From the NCBI GenBank assembly GCA_907163375.1, contig CAJQUW010011498.1:232069-296068 (forward strand): a stretch of 64,000 bases of DNA. Reading direction: 5' to 3'. A model generated the notes under the pieces. The model had not been told where the DNA came from. It saw only the letters and a list, made by a program, of their open reading frames with translations, and did no database searches. Of this stretch, positions 11,162-24,163 are shown piece by piece (position 1 is the stretch's first letter; each line of letters begins with the position of its first letter). Made by a program: the position numbers and the translations under genes. Source of the stretch: Prostheceraeus crozeri. Taxonomy: Eukaryota > Platyhelminthes > Polycladida > Euryleptidae.

Positions 11162-14100
11162 ATGTAATAAGCAGCTGTGAAGTGATTCGAATCCTTGTGC
11201 AGTTGGATGTGTGTGTAATAAGCAGCTGTGAAGTGATTCGAATGCTTGTGCAGTAGGATGTGTGTGTAATAAGCAGCTGTGAAGTGATTCGAATGCTTGT
11301 GCAGTAGGATGTGTGTGTAATAAGCAGCTGTGAAGTGATTCGAATGCTTGTGTAGTAGGATGTGTGTGTAATAGGCAGCTGTGAAGTGATTCGAATGCTT
11401 GTGCAGTTAGATGTGTGTGTAATAAGCAGCTGTGAAGTGATTCGAATGCTTGTGCAGTTAGATGTGTGTGTAATAAGCAGCTGTGAAGTGATTCGAATGC
11501 TTGTGCAGTTAGATGTGTGTGTAATAAGCAGCTGTGAAGTGATTCGAATGCTTGTGCAGTTAGATGTGTGTGTAATAAGCAGCTGTGAAGTGAGTCGAAT
11601 CTTGTGCAGTAGATGTTGTGTGTAACAGCTGTGAAGTGATTCGAATGCTTGTGCAGTTAGATGTGTGTGTAATAAGCAGCTGTGAAGTGATTCGAATGCT
11701 TGTGCAGTAGGATGTGTGTGTAATAAGCAGCTGTGAAGTGATTCGAATGCTTGTGCAGTAGGATGTGTGTGTAATAAGCAGCTGTGAAGTGATTCGAATG
11801 CTTGTGCAGTAGGATGTGTGTGTAATAAGCAGCTGTGAAGTGATTCGAATGCTTGTGCAGTAGGATGTGTGTGTAATAAGCAGCTGTGAAGTGATTCGAA
11901 TGCTTGTGCAGTAGGATGTGTGTGTAATAAGCAGCTGTGAAGTGATTCGAATGCTTGTGCAGTAGATGTGTGTGTAATAAGCAGCTGTGAAGTGATTCGA
12001 ATGCTTGTGCAGTAGATGTGTGTGTAATAAGCAGCTGTGAAGTGATTCGAATGCTTGTGCAGTAGATGTGTGTGTAATAAGCAGCTGTGAAGTGATTCGA
12101 ATGCTTGTGCAGTAGGATGTGTGTGTAATAGCAGCTGTGAAGTGATTCGAATGCTTGTGCAGTAGGATGTGTGTGTAATAAGCAGCTGTGAAGTGATTCG
12201 AATGCTTGTGCAGTAGGATGTGTGTGTAATAAGCAGCTGTGAAGTGATTCGAATGCTTGTGCAGTAGGATGTGTGTGTAATAAGCAGCTGTGAAGTGATT
12301 CGAATGCTTGTGCAGTTGGATGTGTGTGTAATATGCAGCTGTGAAGTGATTCGAATGCTTGTGCAGTAGGATGTGTGTGTAATAAGCAGCTGTGAAGTGA
12401 TTCGAATGCTTGTGCAGTTAGATGTGTGTGTAATAAGCAGCTGTGAAGTGATTCGAATGCTTGTGCATAAGGATGTGTGTGTAATAAGCAGCTGTGAAGT
12501 GATTCGAATGCTTGTGCAGTAGGATGTGTGTGTAATAAGCAGCTGTGAAGTGATTCGAATGCTTGTGTAGTAGGATGTGTGTGTAATAGGCAGCTGTGAA
12601 GTGATTCGAATGCTTGTGGATGTGTGTGTAATAAGCAGCTGTGAAGTGATTCGAATGCTTGTGCAGTAGATGTGTGTGTAATAAGCAGCTGTGAAGTGAT
12701 TCGAATGCTTTGTGCAGTAGGATGTGTGTGTAATAATCAGCTGTGAAGTGATTCGAATGCTTGTGCAGTAGGATGTGTGTGTAATAAGCAGCTGTGAAGT
12801 GATTCGAATGCTTGTGCAGTAGGATGTGTGTGTAATAAGCAGCTGTGAAGTGATTCGAATGCTTGTGCAGTAGGATGTGTGTGTAATAAGCAGCTGTGAA
12901 GTGATTCGAATGCTTGTGCAGTTAGATGTGTGTGTAATAAGCAGCTGTGAAGTGATTCGAATGCTTGTGCAGTAGGATGTGTGTGTAATAAGCAGCTGTG
13001 AAGTGATTCGAATGCTTGTGCAGTAGGATGTGTGTGTAATAAGCAGCTGTGAAGTGATTCGAATGCTTGTGCAGTAGGATGTGTGTGTAATAAGCAGCTG
13101 TGAAGTGATTCGAATGCTTGTGCAGTAGGATGTGTGTGTAATAAGCAGCTGTGAAGTGATTCGAATGCTTGTGCAGTAGGATGTGTGTGTAATAAGCAGC
13201 TGTGAAGTGATTCGAATGCTTGTGCATAGGATGTGTGTGTAATAAGCAGCTGTGAAGTGATTCGAATGCTTGTGCAGTAGGATGTGTGTTTAATAAGCAG
13301 CTGTGAAGTGATTCGAATGCTTGTGCAGTAGGATGTGTGTGTAATAAGCAGCTGTGAAGTGATTCGAATGCTTGTGCAGTAGATGTGTGTGTAATAAGCA
13401 CTGTGAAGTGATTCGAATGCTTGTGCATTAGATGGGTGTGTAATAAGCAGCTGTGAAGTGATTCGAATGCTTGTGCAGTAGGATGTGTGTGTAATAAGCA
13501 GCTGTGAAGTGATTCGAATGCTTGTGCAGTAGGATGTGTGTGTAATAAGCAGCTGTGAAGTGATTCGAATGCTTGTGCAGTGGGATGTGTGTGTAATAAG
13601 CAGCTGTGAAGTGATTCGAATGCTTGTGCAGTAGGATGTGTGTGTAATAAGCAGCTGTGAAGTGATTCGAATGCTTGTGCAGTAGGATGTGTGTGTAATA
13701 AGCAGCTGTGAAGTGATTCGAATGCTTGAGCAGGTAGATGTGTGTGTAATAAGCAGCTGTGAAGTGATTCGAATGCTTGTGCAGTAGGATGTGTGTGTAA
13801 TAAGCAGCTGTGAAGTGATTCGAATGCTTGTGCAGTAGGATGTGTGTGTAATAAGCAGCTGTGAAGTGATTCGAATGCTTGTGCAGTAGGATGTGTGTGT
13901 AATAAGCAGCTGTGAAGTGATTCGAATGCTTGTGCAGTAGGATGTGTGTGTAATAAGCAGCTGTGAAGTGATTCGAATGCTTGTGCAGTTAGATGTGTGT
14001 GTAATAAGCAGCTGTGAAGTGATTCGAATGCTTGTGCAGTAGGATGTGTGTGTAATAAGCAGCTTTGAAGTGATTCGAATGCTTGTGCAGTAGGATGTGT

Positions 14101-17100
14101 GTGTAATAAGCAGCTGTGAAGTGATTCGAATGCTTGTGCAGTAGGATGTGTGTGTAATAAGCAGCTGTGAAGTGATTCGAATGCTTGTGCAGTTAGATGT
14201 GTGTGTAATAAGCAGCTGTGAAGTGATTCGAATGCTTGTGCAGTAGGATGTGTGTGTAATAAGCAGCTGTGAAGTGATTCGAATGCTTGTGCAGTAGGAT
14301 GTGTGTGTAATAAGCAGCTGTGAAGTGATTCGAATGCTTGTGCAGTAGGATGTGTGTGTAATAAGCAGCTGTGAAGTGATTCGAATGCTTGTGCAGTAGG
14401 ATGTGTGTGTAATAAGCAGCTGTGAAGTGATTCGAATGCTTGTGCAGTAGGATGTGTGTGTAATAAGCACTGTGAAGTGATTCGAATGCTTGTGCAGTAG
14501 GATGTGTGTGAATAAGCAGCTGTGAAGTGATTCGAATGCTTGTGCAGTAGGATGTGGTGTAATAACAGCTGCACTTTGAAGTGATTCGAATGCTTGTGCA
14601 GTAGGATGTGTGTGTAATGAGCAGCTGTGAAGTGATTCGAATGCTTGTGCAGTAGGATGTGTGTGTAATAAGCAGCTGAGAAGTGATTCGAATGCTTGTG
14701 CAGTAGGATGTGTGTGTAATAAGCAGCTGTGAAGTGATTCGAATGCTTGTGCAGTAGGATGTGTGTGTAATAAGCAGCTGTGAAGTGATTCGAATGCTTG
14801 TGCAGTAGGATGTGTGTGTAATAAGCAGCTGTGAAGTGATTCGAATGCTTGTGCAGTAGGAGTTATGTGTGTGTAATAAGCAGCTGTGAAGTGATTCGAA
14901 TGCTTGTGCAGTAGGATGTGTGTGTAATAAGCAGCTGTGAAGTGATTCGAATGCTTGTGCAGTAGGATGTGTGTGTAATAAGCAGCTGTGAAGTGATTCG
15001 AATGCTTGTGCAGTAGGATGTGTGTGTAATAAGCAGCTGTGAAGTGATTCGAATGCTTGTGCAGTAGGATGTGTGTGTAATAAGCAGCTGTGAAGTGATT
15101 CGAATGCTTGTGCAGTAGGATGTGTGTGTAATAAGCAGCTGTGAAGTGATTCGAATGCTTGTGCAGTAGGATGTGTGTGTAATAAGCAGCTGTGAAGTGA
15201 TTCGAATGCTTGTGCAGTAGGATGTGTGTGTAATAAGCAGCTGTGAAGTGATTCGAATGCTTGTGCAGTAGGATGTGTGTGTAATAAGCAGCTGTGAAGT
15301 GATTCGAATGCTTGTGCAGTAGGATGTGTGTGTAATAAGCAGCTGTGAAGTGATTCGAATGGCTTGTGCAGTTGGCTGTGTGTGTAATAAGCAGCTGTGA
15401 AGTGATTCGAATGCTTGTGCAGTAGGATGTGTGTGTAATAAGCAGCTGTGAAGTGATTCGAATGCTTGTGCAGTAGGATGTGTGTGTAATAAGCAGCTGT
15501 GAAGTGATTCGAATGCTTGTGCAGTAGGATGTGTGTGTAATAAGCAGCTGTGAAGTGATTCGAATGCTTGTGCAGTAGGATGTGTGTGTAATAAGCAGCT
15601 GTGAAGTGATTCGAATGCTTGTGCAGTAGGATGTGTGTGTAATAAGCAGCTGTGAAGTGATTCGAATGCTTGTGCAGTAGGATGTGTGTGTAATAAGCAG
15701 CTGTGAAGTGATTCGAATGCTTGTGCAGTAGGATGTGTGTGTAATAAGCAGCTGTGAAGTGATTCGAATGCTTGTGCAGTAGGATGTGTGTGTAATAAGC
15801 AGCTGTGAAGTGATTCGAATGCTTGTGCAGTAGGATGTGTGTGTAATAAGCAGCTGTGAAGTGATTCGAATGCTTGTGCAGTAGGATGTGTGTGTAATAA
15901 GCAGCTGTGAAGTGATTCGAATGCTTGTGCAGTTAGATGTGTGTGTAATAAGCAGCTGTGAAGTGATTCGAATGCTTGTGCAGTAGGATGTGTGTGTAAT
16001 AAGCAGCTGTGAAGTGATTCGAATGCTTGAGCAGGTAGATGTGTGTGTAATAAGCAGCTGTGAAGTGATTCTAATGCTTGTGCAGTAGGATGTGTGTGTA
16101 ATAAGCAGCTGTGAAGTGATTCGAATGCTTGTGCAGTAGATGTGTGTGTAATAAGCAGCTGTGAAGTGATTCGAATGCTTGTGCAGTAGGATGTGTGTGT
16201 AATAAGCAGCTGTGAAGTGATTCGAATGCTTGTGCAGTAGGATGTGTGTGTAATAAGCAGCTGTGAAGTGATTCGAATGCTTGTGCAGTAGGATGTGTGT
16301 GTAATAAGCAGCTGTGAAGTGATTCGAATGCTTGTGCAGTAGGATGTGTGTGTAATAAGCAGCTGTGAAGTGATTCGAATGCTTGTGCAGTAGGATGTGT
16401 GTGTAATAAGCAGCTGTGAAGTGATTCGAATGCTTGTGCAGTAGGATGTGTGTGTAATAAGCAGCTGTGAAGTGATTCGAATGCTTGTGCAGTAGGATGT
16501 GTGTGTAATAAGCAGCTGTGAAGTGATTCGAATGCTTGTGCAGTAGGATGTGTGTGTAATAAGCAGCTGTGAAGTGATTCGAATGCTTGTGCAGTAGGAT
16601 GTGTGTGTAATAAGCAGCTGTGAAGTGATTCGAATGCTTGTGCAGTAGGATGTGTGTGTAATAAGCAGCTGTGAAGTGATTCGAATGCTTGTGCAGTAGG
16701 ATGTGTGTGTAATAAGCAGCTGTGAAGTGATTCGAATGCTTGTGCAGTAGGATGTGTGTATAATAAGCAGCTGTGAAGTGATTCGAATGCTTGTGCAGTA
16801 GGATGTGTGTATAATAAGCAGCTGTGAAGTGATTCGAATGCTTGTGCAGTAGGATGTGTGTATAATAAGCAGCTGTGAAGTGATTCGAATGCTTGTGCAG
16901 TAGGATGTGTGTGTAATAAGCAGCTGTGAAGTGATTCGAATGCTTGTGCAGTAGGATGTGTGTGTAATAAGCAGCTGTGAAGTGATTCGAATGCTTGTGC
17001 AGTAGGATGTGTGTGTAATAAGCAGCTGTGAAGTGATTCGAATGCTTGTGCAGTAGGATGTGTGTGTAATAAGCAGCTGTGAAGTGATTCGAATGCTTGT

Positions 17101-19592
17101 GCAGTAGGATGTGTGTGTAATAAGCAGCTGTGAAGTGATTCGAATGCTTGTGCAGTTAGATGTGTGTGTAATAAGCAGCTGTGAAGTGATTCGAATGCTT
17201 GTGCAGTAGGATGTGTGTGTAATAAGCAGCTGTGAAGTGATTCGAATGCTTGTGCAGTAGGATGTGTGTGTAATAAGCAGCTGTGAAGTGATTCGAATGC
17301 TTGTGCAGTAGGATGTGTGTGTAATATGCAGATTGTGAAGTGATCGAATGCCTTGTGCATGGAATGTGTTGTAATATCAGCTGTGAAGTGATTCGAATGC
17401 TTGTGCAGTAGGATGTGTGTGTAATAAGCAGCTGTGAAGTGATTCGAATGCTTGTGCAGTAGGATGTGTGTGTAATAAGCAGCTGTGAAGTGATTCGAAT
17501 GCTTGTGCAGTAGGATGTGTGTGTAATAAGCAGCTGTGAAGTGATTCGAATGCTTGTGCAGTAGGATGTGTGTGTAATAAGCAGCTGTGAAGTGATTCGA
17601 ATGCTTGTGCAGTAGGATGTGTGTGTAATAAGCAGCTGTGAAGTGATTCGAATGCTTGTGCAGTAGGATGTGTGTATAATAAGCAGCTGTGAAGTGATTC
17701 GAATGCTTGTGCAGTAGGATGTGTGTGTAATAAGCAGCTGTGAAGTGATTCGAATGCTTGTGCAGTAGGATGTGTGTATAATAAGCAGCTGTGAAGTGAT
17801 TCGAATGCTTGTGCAGTAGGATGTGTGTGTAATAAGCAGCTGTGAAGTGATTCGAATGCTTGTGCAGTAGGATGTGTGTATAATAAGCAGCTGTGAAGTG
17901 ATTCGAATGCTTGTGCAGTAGGATGTGTGTGTAATAAGCAGCTGTGAAGTGATTCGAATGCTTGTGCAGTAGGATGTGTGTGTAATAAGCAGCTGTGAAG
18001 TGATTCGAATGCTTGTGCAGTTAGATGTGTGTGTAATAAGCAGCTGTGAAGTGATTCGAGTGCTTGTGCAGTAGGATGTGTGTGTAATAAGCAGCTGTGA
18101 AGTGAATCGAATGCTTGTGCAGCAGGATGTGTGTGTGTAATAAGCAGCTGTGAAGTGATTCGAATGCTTGTGCAGTAGGATGTGTGTGTAATAAGCAGCT
18201 GTGAAGTGATTCGAATGCTTGTGCAGTAGGATGTGTGTGTAATAAGCAGCTGTGAAGTGATTCGAATGCTTGTGCAGTAGGATGTGTGTGTAATAAGCAG
18301 CTGTGAAGTGATTCGAATGCTTGTGCAGTAGGATGTGTGTGTAATAAGCAGCTGTGAAGTGATTCGAATGCTTGTGCAGTAGGATGTGTGTGTAATAAGC
18401 AGCTGTGAAGTGATTCGAATGCTTGTGCAGTAGGATGTGTGTGTAATAAGCAGCTGTGAAGTGATTCGAATGCTTGTGCAGTAGGATGTGTGTGTAATAG
18501 GCAGCTGTGAAGTGATTCGAATGCTTGTGCAGTAGGATGTGTGTGTAATAAGCAGCTGTGAAGTGATTCGAATGCTTGTGCAGTAGGATGTGTGTGTAAT
18601 AAGCAGCTGTGAAGTGATTCGAATGCTTGTGCAGTAGGATGTGTGTGTAATAAGCAGCTGTGAAGTGATTCGAATGCTTGTGCAGTAGGATGTGTGTGTA
18701 ATAAGCAGCTGTGAAGTGATTCGAATGCTTGTGCAGTTAGATGTGTGTGTAATAAGCAGCTGTGAAGTGATTCGAATGCTTGTGCAGTAGGATGTGTGTG
18801 TAATAAGCAGCTGTGAAGTGATTCGAATGCTTGTGCAGTTAGATGTGTGTGTAATAAGCAGCTGTGAAGTGATTCGAATGCTTGTGCAGTAGGATGTGTG
18901 TGTAATAAGCAGCTGTGAAGTGATTCGAATGCTTGTGCAGTAGGATGTGTGTGTAATAAGCAGCTGTGAAGTGATTCGAATGCTTGTGCAGTAGGATGTG
19001 TGTGTAATAAGCAGCTGTGAAGTGATTCGAATGCTTGTGCATTAGGATGTGTGTGTAATAAGCAGCTGTGAAGTGATTCGAATGCTTGTGCAGTAGGATG
19101 TGTGTGTAATAAGCAGCTGTGAAGTGATTCGAATGCTTGTGCAGTAGGATGTGTGTGTAATAAGCAGCTGTGAAGTGATTCGAATGCTTGTGCAGTAGGA
19201 TGTGTGTGTAATAAGCAGCTGTGAAGTGATTCGAATGCTTGTGCAGTAGGATGTGTGTGTAATAAGCAGCTGTGAAGTGATTCGAATGCTTGTGCAGTAG
19301 GATGTGTGTGTAATAAGCAGCTGTGAAGTGATTCGAATGCTTGTGCAGTAGGATGTGTGTGTAATAAGCAGCTGTGAAGTGATTCGAATGCTTGTGCAGT
19401 AGGATGTGTGTGTAATAAGCAGCTGTGAAGTGATTCGAATGCTTGTGCAGTAGGATGTGTGTGTAATAAGCAGCTGTGAAGTGATTCGAATGCTTGTGCA
19501 GTAGGATGTGTGTGTAATAAGCAGCTGTGAAGTGATTCGAATGCTTGTGCAGTAGGATGTGTGTGTAATAAGCAGCTGTGAAGTGATTCGAA
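11162..19592. repeat. 51-bp minisatellite array, about 165 copies, 8.4 kb
   Basis: The unit is 51 bp, running from gtaataagcagctgtgaagt through gattcgaatgcttgtgcagt to aggatgtgtgt. Because 51 is a multiple of 3, the minus strand stays open over many units and translates as a 17-residue repeat (AQAFESLHSCLLHTHPT). This is an artefact of periodicity, not a gene. Copies are highly homogeneous, with variants in the spacer (taggatg, ttagatg, tagatg) and clustered variants (three consecutive gtgtata units at 16741-16870). Each unit carries the palindromes CAGCTG and ATTCGAAT. The array lies wholly in the last malectin intron. Confidence 0.97.
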
Positions 19593-19599
19593 AGCTTTG

Positions 19600-20034
19600 G
19601 TTGACAAAATGCTACTTCTATTCTCCCCCCCCCCCAAATTCATCAAATTTCGTCAGACTTAGTCACATTGGATATAGAATAGACTTGATCTGTCACTGAG
19701 TGATAGCACAACACCACTGAGAAGTCTCACTTCTCACTGAGAGACTCCTGGGATGTGGGATTGGTCCCTTCGATACCGAGTTAGAATATAAGATACAGCT
19801 GTGATCATGAACTTCACGGGATTGTTTTCTACAGTGACAGTGAACGACCAAGCAAGTGCTGTAGATTTTCTACAGTCCAGAGGAATTTTATACACTTAAC
19901 GCTTGTGTGACGGTAGTGAAACTGTTATTAAGAGCAAGAGAAGATCGTTGACGATACAACAGTCGCAAGTGTCATCAGCAGAAAATTGTGGGAGGGGGGG
20001 GGGAGAGAGAGAGAATAGAAGTACCGACAAAACG
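19600..20034. repeat. Inverted-repeat pair with C/G homopolymer at the edge of the minisatellite
   Basis: Just beyond the last 51-bp unit, gacaaaatgctacttctatt then a C-run (19604-19634) is mirrored by a G-run, GA repeats and agaatagaagtacc (about 19990-20030). The arms are about 30 bp and flank about 400 bp without coding content. It may be a small terminal-inverted-repeat element. No target duplication was found. Confidence 0.4.
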
Positions 20035-22020
20035 TATGATCATCTTCATATCAATGAATACACTTAGTGCCCACGTTGCTTGTTAGTTTTTAGACCGTCT
20101 GACCGTCTGGGCTCTTGGGAAGGAGTGCACTTATTCAATGATAATTTCTTCGCATTACGTTTTCTGTTAGAATTGAAAGTGTGGCTGAATGGATCTTCCT
20201 TTTAGCCTACAACTTGATCAAATCACTAAATACCACGTTTGTTATTTGCAATACCAGTCATAAGGAATCATAAATGCATTTTTGTACACACATCTCTCAC
20301 AAATTCTCCTCCTAGAAGCTGCGCTTTGAATAGCTGGACGTGTTCTCGTCATACGCTGATTATCGTCTGTGATGGATTATGGCAATGATAAAGTGATATT
20401 TTATTCTGAGGAAAAATGACATCATTTTATATCATTTTATTTTTGAAAAATGATATCATCAAGAATTTTTGTTTCAATTATGTTTTCTAATCATAGATTC
20501 CTCGCATTCTGTATTGAAGCAAATTTAGTCTCTTTTGTTTGTTTTACCAATGTCCTTCCCCACTGGTTGATTCATGTAGCTAAAAGAAACTGGCTATTGT
20601 CTGTCGCACAGATTGACAATGATTGAACACTAATGTTGACTAACCAACTGCATATTGTATGCATATTTGTAATTCGTGTGTATAAAGCTTAAATCAAAAC
20701 TTGCGATGGCTAATGTATAGGCCATATGTATGAAGCTTTGTATGACTAAACTGCTTTCTTCAGTCTTCGATTATTTGGACTACATCGCTGCTGCATGCAA
20801 TCTAATTTGAATTTCATTTCTAAGAGCGGTAAAAGTATTATGTTAGCAATGTAAATCGAAAAATTCGTATGACTAGATCTAATATGCGGTGTAGGCTTGC
20901 CCATACGCACATTTCACTAAAAAATGGCATTTATGAAAAATAAAATGATATCATTGCCGATCATAGGATTATGGCCTATGAAGGATCGAGACGCGACTTG
21001 AGAACGTTGGCTTATGGCTTTTTCTGTGTGCCTCCGGCCTCACTGTTCAAGATGCTTAACTTTAGTATACCGTGTGTTCCTAAATCTTCAATATATTTCG
21101 TATTGAATGAGAGATCTTCCATTGGAGCCTTGGCATTAGTTTTCGGGTACTTCAGGGCATTGAAAAGGTTTGAGAAGCTTGACATAATATCCCCTATCAG
21201 ATTAGGCCGACCAGGTTGTGATTTTGAAATGACGATCGTATTATTTCGGCTCACAAGTCAAGCATTTCGTCATAAACACATGATTGGTATCCGTGTTTGA
21301 TATGACAGACATCATTTATGTCTACTGTGGTCTACAATGCCACAACGTCGATGTTCGCATCATTCTTATCTACTTGTATGTAATAATTCATCCTGAAACA
21401 CCTCGGTAGCACCATTCATTTCAGGAAGTCGTGTTCATCTTCAACGTGTTATAGAGCATCTTGTGATGAAATCCTAGGGGAATTTTAATTTTTCACATTG
21501 GTGCATAAGTCAACATAAGAATTCTCATCTCAACCAAGTTTTAAAACGTTTTTGCTTTCTAAAACATGTTGCTAATCAGATTTGAGATAATAAAATATTT
21601 CACTTTTGATGCAGACTAATGTTGGCATTTTTCATGAAAAAGTAAAAAATTTGAAGAAACGTAAATTTACATCAGCAATATTCCAACAGTTTATTCCAAC
21701 TCAACACGAAGCCTGTTTTCCTAGCATTCATGGCAATGTCCACAGTGGTCGTGGCGGCGCGAAAACCTCGCGTATTACACGAACGAAACGCGAATACGCG
21801 AATTTAAGAGGAAAATGATGACATTACGTGAAATTTATCATTTCGTGATTTCGAAGGTTTAATTTTGCCATTTTGACCATTTCGTATGTTTTGATTTTAT
21901 ATTCACACTCCATCCACTGATTGTATAATAGTGGAAGTCTACAAAGAAATATTGTTGCACTTCATCAAAGTGAATTCGATTTCTTCTCCTTGTTGGAACA
22001 CCCCTATTTCAGACTCCATG

Positions 22021-24163
22021 CAGGATGGCGGCCGAGCCCGGGCACCCGGGAATTTTGTTGGGGCCCGGGCTCGGCCTTAAATTTTAGCGAAATAGTCAAT
22101 TAGTCCTTAAATAGCGCGGGAATGCCATTTCATGACTTTTATCTCTAAGTTCAATGAGCATAATTTCTTGATTTCAACAACTATTATTAAGCCCACTATT
22201 TCTATTAAATGTCTTCTAATCTTGATTGATACAATCAAGTAAATATGTCCAACATCTGAATGGAATATTCATGACTAAATAAATTTGCTTCATTTCCACA
22301 TTACTGTCAGTGATATCTGTGAGGCAATGGTTATGTCGCTAATAGTGAAATCGTGAAAAGTTTTCCAAATAAGTAATCGCTGCATTCTATAAAACCAATT
22401 CCGTGGTGATTCACAATACCTTGAAGTCGTGTATCCAATTGGGTTGACTACAATTCGTACATACAAGCATAAAGTGGCAATCAATCGACAGGGGTCGTAA
22501 AATATCGCTTTTATTTTCGTGTTTCATAATGTGCTTGCATACAATTTCGTAGCAGACTCGCAATATGACAAATTGTGCACCCACTAAATACTCACTTAAA
22601 AAGTCATGTCTAAAAGATCGTTTATCCTACATTATCAATTTCATTGGTTGAAAGACATTTTACAAAAGCACAACTTTTTTGTAATAAAAAATCTAAAGAA
22701 TAATCGCCCAATTAAACAATGTAGACTATTTATGCGCCTACATCCACACCAAGTTGAGGATGATGTGTCCAAAATCATCCCAACAAAATGTTATTAACGC
22801 TGCCACTTACAGAAGGTTCATCAGAGTTTTTCTTGATATTTCGAATAAAAGTCGATGGCTAAGCTGAGTAATGAGTTCGAAAACCTCACAGTACCTAAAT
22901 CATGACAGGAAGGCCACCCAAACCAATGGGGATTGTGTACAGACCACTGCTTCCAAAAGTCAAGGTCTTTAAGGAGTCATCCGGAGCTTCTGGTAGCGGC
23001 AAAGATTTCGCTCTCTATACCAGAAACTCGAAAAATAAGTTAATAAATATCATTCTAGGTAACTTATCGAGTAAATTTTGCAAGTCTTCCATGTGCCTAG
23101 AAAGAAAGGCCCAGCTATCTCAGATCTGTTCTGCCGGTTAACCGCGACATACACGTATGTATTTCTCATAAAGTGTACCGCATTACTAATCGACAACCAA
23201 AGAAAATATTTAGAATGCGAGATTGACTGATAGCCTATTAAAAAATTTATGACACATAATTGAGCCTGTTGATTTTGAAAATAATCAGAACCATAAAAGA
23301 ATGAACTTAATTAGGCCTACACGATACAAATTTAATTACGCATTTAACCGGTCAACTTTTTAAGTGATCACAGATTTTCAGGCCTTTATTCAGTGGCTTC
23401 TAACCCGTGATCTATCTATGAGATCTGAGTGATTTTCCAACGATAGAAGGAAATTTTCGAATGATCAAAAAAGGTGTGCAGTATTTAATTTTCTTCAACT
23501 GATTCATGTAATTTTGTGACTTTTTTATACTTTTTTTCATACATCTTTGCTTTTAGTTAATTTTTCAGACTTCAACTTTCAAACATAAAAGTAGCTGACT
23601 GCCTATTGAGACGTGATATTTTCAAAAACTGCATTCTCCATTAATTGGCAAGCATGTATTTGTTATCGACACGCTTTCAATAATATTTCAATAAAAACCA
23701 ATTGCAAGAATCTGACGGAATTAATTATGGAGTGCGAAGAAGAAGCAAGTTGTGCAATTTGATGACGAGGAATGCAAAATCACAAATTGAGTCAAATTAA
23801 CTTCTGCCATGGTTTAATCCGATGGTAATGGCTTCAATACGGAAGTAGATCTCATCAGCAGTTCACTAACTGGGTCATTGATGAAAGGTGTATGTTTGTA
23901 ACGCCGCTCACAGAATTCACAAATTTTGAGAAATGAGTACGGTAGAGTCAAATATCGTTCATCATCTATCACAATTGGTGGCATATTCAAGCAGGAAATG
24001 TCTCAAATTTAATGATGAAAATAGTTAAAAGAAGCGTCCGAATAATTTTTGACCGGTGTAATTGGAATAACATATCTGGTCAGTACAAAAAAGAACGAAA
24101 ATTCGATGAAACAGTCCGGGAATCGCGCGGTAATTTGAAACTGGAAATCTGGCCGCCACCCTG
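22021..24163. mobile_element. Nonautonomous hAT-like element, 2.1 kb
   Basis: The left end reads CAGGATGGCGGCCGAGCCCG; the reverse complement of the right end reads CAGGGTGGCGGCCAGATTTC. The shared terminal repeat is CAGGRTGGCGGCC, typical of hAT elements. The flanks share tccatg: left flank ...actccatg, right flank tccatgat..., suggesting a target duplication that is 6 rather than 8 bp as seen. The interior has no recognisable transposase. Confidence 0.6.
22030..22076. repeat. Perfect 14-bp G+C-rich hairpin near the hAT-like left end
   Basis: GGCCGAGCCCGGGC (22030-22043) is the exact reverse complement of 22063-22076, with a 19-nt loop. It contrasts sharply with the A+T-rich surroundings and is probably a subterminal feature of the hAT-like element. 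Confidence 0.85.

Noticed and set aside
11162-19592. CRISPR array
   Set aside because: Units are contiguous with no unique spacers, the unit is 51 bp, and the genome is eukaryotic.
12737-19646. Very long minus-strand open frames of 300-577 codons over the 51-bp array (AQAFESLHSCLLHTHPT repeats)
   Set aside because: They come from a unit whose length is a multiple of 3; several frames overlap, breaks coincide with indels in units, and there is no start, splice or domain context.
21012-21254. Both strands open for about 80-109 codons near 21 kb
   Set aside because: No homology recognised and no splice or start context; dual open frames alone are weak evidence.
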